Part shown: positions 62,795 to 64,000 of the stretch, one piece after another | How the letters are laid out: every line of letters begins with the position of its first letter | Numbering within the stretch: position 1 is the first letter of the stretch | Translations under genes and position numbers: made by a program | NCBI RefSeq assembly: GCF_014649395.1 | Contig: NZ_BMSY01000018.1 | Coordinates: 1 to 64,000 of the forward strand | DNA from: Streptomyces aureoverticillatus | GTDB taxonomy: Bacteria > Actinomycetota > Actinomycetes > Streptomycetales > Streptomycetaceae | Direction of reading: 5' to 3' | DNA: 64,000 nt | The notes under the pieces: generated by a model | Seen by the model: the letters and a program-made list of their open reading frames with translations, nothing else | Told to the model about the DNA's origin: nothing | The model's database searches: none

Positions 62795-63736
62795 CTACTC
62801 CTTGACGCTTCCGGCGGCGAGCCCGGACCGCCAGTACTTCTGGAGCAGCAGGAAGGCGGCGATCAACGGCACGATGGTGACCAGGGAGCCGGTGATGACC
62901 AGGTTGAAGACGGCCTCGCCGCCAGCCGTGGAGGCCTGCTTGTTCCAGGCGTCCAGGCCGAGGGTCAGCGGATACCAGTCGGGGTCCTTCAGCATGATCA
63001 GTGGCAGGAAGTAGTTGTTCCAGGTCGCGACCGTGGTGAAGAGCAGCACCGTGACGGTGCCGGGCGCGAGCAGCGGCAGGGCGACCTGGAAGAAGGTGCG
63101 CAGCTCGCCCGCGCCGTCGATGCGGGCGGCCTCCATCAACTCGGTGGGGACCGCCTCGGTCGCGAACACCCACATCAGGTACAGCCCGAACGGCGAGATC
63201 AGGGACGGGACGATGATCGCCCACGGGGTGTCGGTCAGGCCCAGCTTGCTGAACATCAGGAACGTCGGGACCGCGAGCGCCGTGGTGGGCACCGCGACCG
63301 CCCCGATGACGACCGCGAACACGCCGCGCCTGCCGGGGAAGTCGAACTTGGCGAGCGCGTACCCGCCGAGGACCGCCAGGAAGGTGGCCCCGCCGGCGCC
63401 CACCACCACGTACAGCAGCGTGTTGAGGAGCCAGCGGACGAACACGCCGTCCTGGTACGTGAACGTCTCGCTGATGTTGTCCCACAACGCGAAGTCCCCG
63501 TCGAACCACAGGCCGAACGAACCGGCCAGGCCCTCCTGTGTCTTGGTGGCGCTGATCAGCAGCCACAGCAGCGGTACGAGGCTGTACAGCACGAAGACGC
63601 CGGTGAGCACGGTCAGCAGGACGCTGCGCCGGGGGCGGCTCGGCGCCTGGCGGCGCGGGGCCCGCAGGCGCGGGGCGGCGGTGTGCGGCTTCGTCGCGGG
63701 CCGGGGGGCCGTGGTGGTGGCGGTCGGTCCAGTCAT
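62795..63736 (-). CDS. Sugar ABC transporter permease (MalG-type)
   Basis: A 313-aa membrane protein with six helices. The ABC-permease EAA motif is seen as ELMEAARIDGAGELRTFFQVALPLLAP. The hydrophilic N-terminus is Arg/Pro-rich. ATG at 63736 has GGGAG ten bases upstream; a GTG at 63745 overlaps the stop of the previous gene but sits too close to that site. Partner of the upstream permease; imports sugar together with the binding protein. No ATPase gene is in view, and Streptomyces often uses a shared MsiK-type ATPase. Confidence 0.9.
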   Translation of the reverse strand: MTGPTATTTAPRPATKPHTAAPRLRAPRRQAPSRPRRSVLLTVLTGVFVLYSLVPLLWLLISATKTQEGLAGSFGLWFDGDFALWDNISETFTYQDGVFVRWLLNTLLYVVVGAGGATFLAVLGGYALAKFDFPGRRGVFAVVIGAVAVPTTALAVPTFLMFSKLGLTDTPWAIIVPSLISPFGLYLMWVFATEAVPTELMEAARIDGAGELRTFFQVALPLLAPGTVTVLLFTTVATWNNYFLPLIMLKDPDWYPLTLGLDAWNKQASTAGGEAVFNLVITGSLVTIVPLIAAFLLLQKYWRSGLAAGSVKE

Positions 63737-63741
63737 CGGGC

Positions 63742-64000
63742 TCACGCTCCCTTGCGCATGCCGCGCAGCTGGACCACATAGGCGACGATCATGGTGATCA
63801 CGCCCATGACGATGGCGACCGTCGCGGAGTAGTTGTGCTGCTGCCCGGAGAAGGACAGCGAGTACGTGTAGTAGTTCGGGGTGTAGTCGGTGGTGATCGC
63901 GTTGGGCGCCAGCTTCTGCAGGATGGCCGGCTCGTTGAACAGCTGGAAGCTGCCGATGATCGAGAAGATCGTGGCGATGACGAGGGCGCCGCGGATCGCC
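63742..64000 (-). CDS. Sugar ABC transporter permease (MalF-type), C-terminal part
   Basis: The window holds the last 85 residues of a binding-protein-dependent permease: ...IFSIIGSFQLFNEPAILQ, NYYTYSLSFSGQQHNYSATVAIVMGVITMIVAYVVQLRGMRKGA. The final helix and basic tail are typical of MalF-like proteins. The stop codon overlaps the alternative GTG of the next permease gene, so translation is coupled. The start is outside the window. Confidence 0.88.
   Translation of the reverse strand, partial: AIRGALVIATIFSIIGSFQLFNEPAILQKLAPNAITTDYTPNYYTYSLSFSGQQHNYSATVAIVMGVITMIVAYVVQLRGMRKGA

Noticed and set aside
61389..63779. 796-codon minus-strand frame joined to the binding protein
   Set aside because: Its N-terminal half is a shadow of the permease gene; the lipoprotein starts at 62729.
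1..64000. tRNA, rRNA, IS elements, prophage or att sites
   Set aside because: No cloverleaf-like or rRNA sequence, no transposase or integrase motif, and no terminal inverted repeats were recognised by eye; a computational scan would be more sensitive.

Overview
The window looks like chromosomal DNA of a Streptomyces or close relative. Evidence: very high GC, frequent GTG starts and one TTG start, third-codon GC bias, an AfsR/SARP-type regulator, an MmyB-type regulator, an ANTAR protein, a SigB/SigF-type sigma factor, a DUF5133-like small protein, and DasR (dre)-like operators in front of chitin-related genes. I see no rRNA, tRNA, CRISPR array, transposase or integrase.

Layout. 1-4131 (minus): the start of a non-ribosomal peptide synthetase (cut by the window edge), a 1 kb leader, and a Rieske oxygenase. 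4511-6022: a GH3 N-acetylhexosaminidase with a dre-like site. 6654-12036 (plus): a tight five-gene operon (PhyH-type Fe/2OG oxygenase, GT-A-like protein of unknown function, fold-III PLP decarboxylase, GNAT acetyltransferase, MFS exporter) that looks like a small uncharacterised pathway; two dre-like boxes lie upstream. 12077-17596: a giant SARP/NB-ARC/TPR regulator divergent from a 14-TM exporter. 17666-22930: GNAT, S41 peptidase, an ECF sigma factor fused through a membrane segment to an extracellular CAP domain, and a small conserved protein. 23696-31573: two giant proteins of unknown function (1238 and 1385 aa) in one operon behind a perfect 18-bp palindrome; this is the strongest candidate for an undescribed system. 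31649-35628: a stress and signalling group (RsbW-like kinase, ANTAR protein, SigB-type sigma, DUF5133-like protein, degenerate alpha/beta hydrolase). 35960-41678: secreted proteins and hydrolases (Ig-like protein, GH19 chitinase with dre, PepSY membrane protein, a 75-aa secreted peptide, GH16 enzyme). 41894-49790: LLM flavoenzyme, alpha/beta hydrolase, exported intradiol dioxygenase with an AraC regulator, FabG, IclR-like and MmyB-like regulators, Nudix. 50476-53547: an XRE regulator / ImmA protease / seven-helix-type membrane protein module. 53699-57518: two regulator-target pairs (TetR with a dehydrogenase; MFS with MarR), both with visible operators. 57548-64000: a galactan-use locus (GH30, GH42, sugar-binding lipoprotein, two permeases, the last cut by the edge).

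Two themes run through the window. First, chitin/N-acetylglucosamine control: dre-like boxes precede the GH3 enzyme, the GH19 chitinase and, unexpectedly, the five-gene biosynthetic operon. Second, degenerate short tandem repeats with periods of 15 or 21 bp (multiples of a codon) sit at gene ends, gene starts and intergenic gaps in at least ten places, suggesting a lineage that expands such repeats. Most transcription units end in strong, clear hairpin terminators, several overlapping the stop codon. All functional names come from motifs read by eye; no database search was run.
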